Shown here: one piece after another, positions 5,746 through 7,047 of the stretch | Layout of the letters: each line of letters starts with the position of its first letter | Numbering within the stretch: position 1 is the stretch's first letter | Assembly (NCBI GenBank): GCA_005791325.1 | Contig: SXXA01000085.1 | Location: 1-7,047, forward strand | Length of the DNA stretch: 7,047 nucleotides | Reading direction: 5' to 3' | DNA from: Actinomycetota bacterium | GTDB lineage: Bacteria > Margulisbacteria > Marinamargulisbacteria > SXXA01 | Position numbers and translations under genes: made by a program | Notes under the pieces: model-generated | Database searches by the model: none | Told to the model about the DNA's origin: nothing | Seen by the model: the letters and a program-made list of their open reading frames with translations, nothing else

Positions 5746-7047
5746 TTGAATTATACCCAAGTTCCAAAAAATCAATCCACCTATTATAGCCCCAGCCTAT
5801 TTAAAATGTGTTATAAAATTGCGACAAGGATATCAAAAATCCTAAATGGGCTATCCAAAAAAACACCCCCCCCCCAAGAAAACCAATGTATCATTAAATG
5901 TGATCTTGTTTGTGGTCAGGATTTTGGTGTAAAAACTCAGACCGTTATAGAGTCTACCATCAATGATTTAAATGATTTAATTGACAAAGCAGTCAAAAAA
6001 AGTTCCATACAAGCCGCGACTTCAAAAAGTGGTATACCCCGTCAAAGGCCTGAACCGCTACATTTACATGAGAATTCTACAAATTATCAATTGACATTTA
6101 ATGCAACCCAAGCCCATCACGCCACAGTTCCAGATGGTGAATTGCCACAAAGCCATTCGACGTCCTATAATGAGCAATCAAACCATCACCCCACAGTTCC
6201 AGATGATGAATTGCCACCCCCCAATCTACCAATTTCTATAACATACAATTACCATCAAAATTCTAAATTGGACACCGTGTCCTGGGGTGAATTGGGACAA
6301 TTATTGAGCAAAAAGCCCGATTTATACACCCCTGCCATTCAAAGAGAATTAGATAAAATTTCAGAAGAAGAGGCGTTATTTAAATTTTTATTGGGTTATT
6401 TTTCAATGCCCAAAATACCGCATGAAAATGGTCCATTCCGCGAATTTATCCATCAATCCTTTAAAGGATTGTCAGAAGATAGTCAGTGCAAAATATGGGC
6501 CTTGTCAGATGAAACTCATACTGAAATAGCCCCATCATCAAGAGTGGCAGAAATTGTGTCTACATGGGGGGGGATAGAATTGTATCAGTCTTATATTCCT
6601 ACCATTCACAGCAAAATAAAATACAAAATAGATTGGTTATGTAGCAACCGTGAAGATTCTGTAAAAATGTATCTTAAAGGAAAAAAACAGAGTGATTTTA
6701 ATGCCCTAGATTGTGCGTTGTTCGGAGCAAGTGATTTGACCGCCTACATGTTAGTAGAGCATTCATCATCAACTGATACAAACGTACAAGTTAGGCGGAG
6801 TTCTTCAAGCACCCAAGAAGCAAAGAATCAAGAAAAAGAATGCAACAGATCCGTGGATATAATGGTAGACGAAGTAACGAATCAATTAGCAAACGAAGTA
6901 GCGGCTGAAACATTAGCGAGTCTAATAGAAGAAGTAGGAAAAGAAGTAGGAAAAGAAGTAGGAAAAGAAGTAGGAAAAGAATTAGATCCTCCAATAGCAG
7001 AAGCCGTAGTACAAAATAAACTACAAGAAATGTCTAAATCCGTATCA
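5746..7047 (+). CDS. Hypothetical protein with low-complexity repeats (partial, C-terminus outside window)
   Basis: The frame is open for 434 codons from TTG at 5746 to the window edge. I do not recognise the family. Residues 1-40 are basic and polar and do not look like a signal peptide. P41-P43 come from a C10 tract. Residues about 100-165 are a low-complexity linker rich in H, N, P and S, with a duplicated HH-x-TVPD-x-ELP unit at 124 and 147. Residues about 178-340 look like a folded, helical domain with mixed charge and several W and C residues. Within it FNALDCALFGASDLTAYMLVEH-like residues 318-339 vaguely recall one ankyrin repeat, which is weak evidence. Residues about 375-434 are charged and likely helical, with four EVGK repeats (396-411). 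Base composition is clearly more AT-rich than the divergent giant gene. A cytoplasmic location is inferred from the lack of a signal. ATG at 5806 is the alternative start. Confidence 0.8.
   Translation, partial: MNYTQVPKNQSTYYSPSLFKMCYKIATRISKILNGLSKKTPPPQENQCIIKCDLVCGQDFGVKTQTVIESTINDLNDLIDKAVKKSSIQAATSKSGIPRQRPEPLHLHENSTNYQLTFNATQAHHATVPDGELPQSHSTSYNEQSNHHPTVPDDELPPPNLPISITYNYHQNSKLDTVSWGELGQLLSKKPDLYTPAIQRELDKISEEEALFKFLLGYFSMPKIPHENGPFREFIHQSFKGLSEDSQCKIWALSDETHTEIAPSSRVAEIVSTWGGIELYQSYIPTIHSKIKYKIDWLCSNREDSVKMYLKGKKQSDFNALDCALFGASDLTAYMLVEHSSSTDTNVQVRRSSSSTQEAKNQEKECNRSVDIMVDEVTNQLANEVAAETLASLIEEVGKEVGKEVGKEVGKELDPPIAEAVVQNKLQEMSKSVS
5866..5875 (+). repeat. Run of ten Cs inside the coding sequence
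   Basis: Ten consecutive Cs encode three prolines and the first base of the next codon, at residues 41-44. They come shortly after a run of seven As. The C count of ten keeps the frame open. Read in the other two frames, translation would stop at TAA 5895-5897 or TAA 5930-5932, that is within about 7 to 19 codons. Such a tract near the 5' end is the classic layout for slipped-strand phase variation, but one sequence cannot show that it varies. Confidence 0.9.
6115..6216 (+). repeat. Imperfect 69-base duplication encoding HH-x-TVPD-x-ELP twice
   Basis: CATCAC followed by CCACAGTTCCAGAT and GAATTGCCA appears at 6115-6147 and again at 6184-6216, exactly 69 bases (23 codons) later. The two units differ at a few positions (HHATVPDGELP against HHPTVPDDELP), and the spacer parts have diverged. 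It lies in the low-complexity linker and keeps frame, which points to an older in-frame tandem duplication. Confidence 0.8.
6931..6978 (+). repeat. Four perfect 12-base tandem repeats encoding EVGK
   Basis: GAAGTAGGAAAA occurs four times in a row without mismatch, giving EVGKEVGKEVGKEVGK (residues 396-411), followed by the partly matching EL-DPP. The unit is a multiple of three, so changes in copy number would alter length without breaking the frame. The predicted peptide is a charged helix in which V and G fall every four residues. The perfect identity suggests recent expansion. Confidence 0.9.

Noticed and set aside
6697..6762. Ankyrin repeat in the plus-strand protein
   Set aside because: Only one weak 22-residue resemblance is seen, without the usual TPLH-type motif or tandem copies, so it is mentioned only as a possibility and not called.
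6791..6994. Minus-strand frame rich in leucine and phenylalanine that looks like a membrane protein
   Set aside because: It is the antisense reading of the EVGK repeats and flanking lysine/glutamate codons. The hydrophobic repeat is an artefact of the tandem DNA repeat.

Overview
This window comes from a bacterium and is dominated by two divergently oriented protein genes, each cut by a window edge, with about 480 bases of non-coding DNA between them. I recognise no phage, transposon, tRNA, rRNA or CRISPR sequence. Both genes read with the standard bacterial code, with no in-frame TGA. Both most plausibly start at TTG behind an AAAGG-type ribosome binding site. The species cannot be named. 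The first gene belongs to a repeat-rich surface protein style that I associate with uncultivated or environmental bacteria, and that lineage guess is weak.

Bases 1-5262 on the minus strand are one uninterrupted reading frame of 1,754 codons that is still open at the left edge. The smaller open frames over this region, on both strands, are shadows of it. The protein has an N-terminal export signal, then a domain of the 'LxDxxGxxxNGxYxV...LWNE...GxFxxxLGxxTPxPxxLF' type that often begins giant secreted tail-fibre-like proteins. After that comes a long chain of beta-rich repeats built from four motif types: GIGTTNP...LxVxG, FxGDGSxLTN, PVxxGGTG and GxIRFxxGxFxGxxGxxWxxLD. Three of these motifs, with two further landmarks, are arranged in a module of about 130 residues with nearly fixed internal spacing. 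There are three complete copies, and a fourth runs off the left edge.

Bases 5263-5745 lie between the two divergent genes. This stretch holds a G-rich block with possible G-quadruplex runs, two perfect 8-bp hairpins and an AT-rich part where the promoters probably sit. One good TATAAT box faces the giant gene and would give it a leader of roughly 390 nt. A 92-codon leader frame with a Shine-Dalgarno inside one hairpin stops 14 bases before the giant gene's start, and I treat it as doubtful.

Bases 5746-7047 on the plus strand are a second gene, 434 codons so far and open at the right edge. It is visibly more AT-rich and I do not recognise it. It carries a run of ten Cs near its 5' end, an imperfect 69-base duplication and four perfect 12-base repeats encoding EVGK. 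The C run could switch the gene on and off by slippage. No functional link between the two genes can be shown beyond the shared divergent region.
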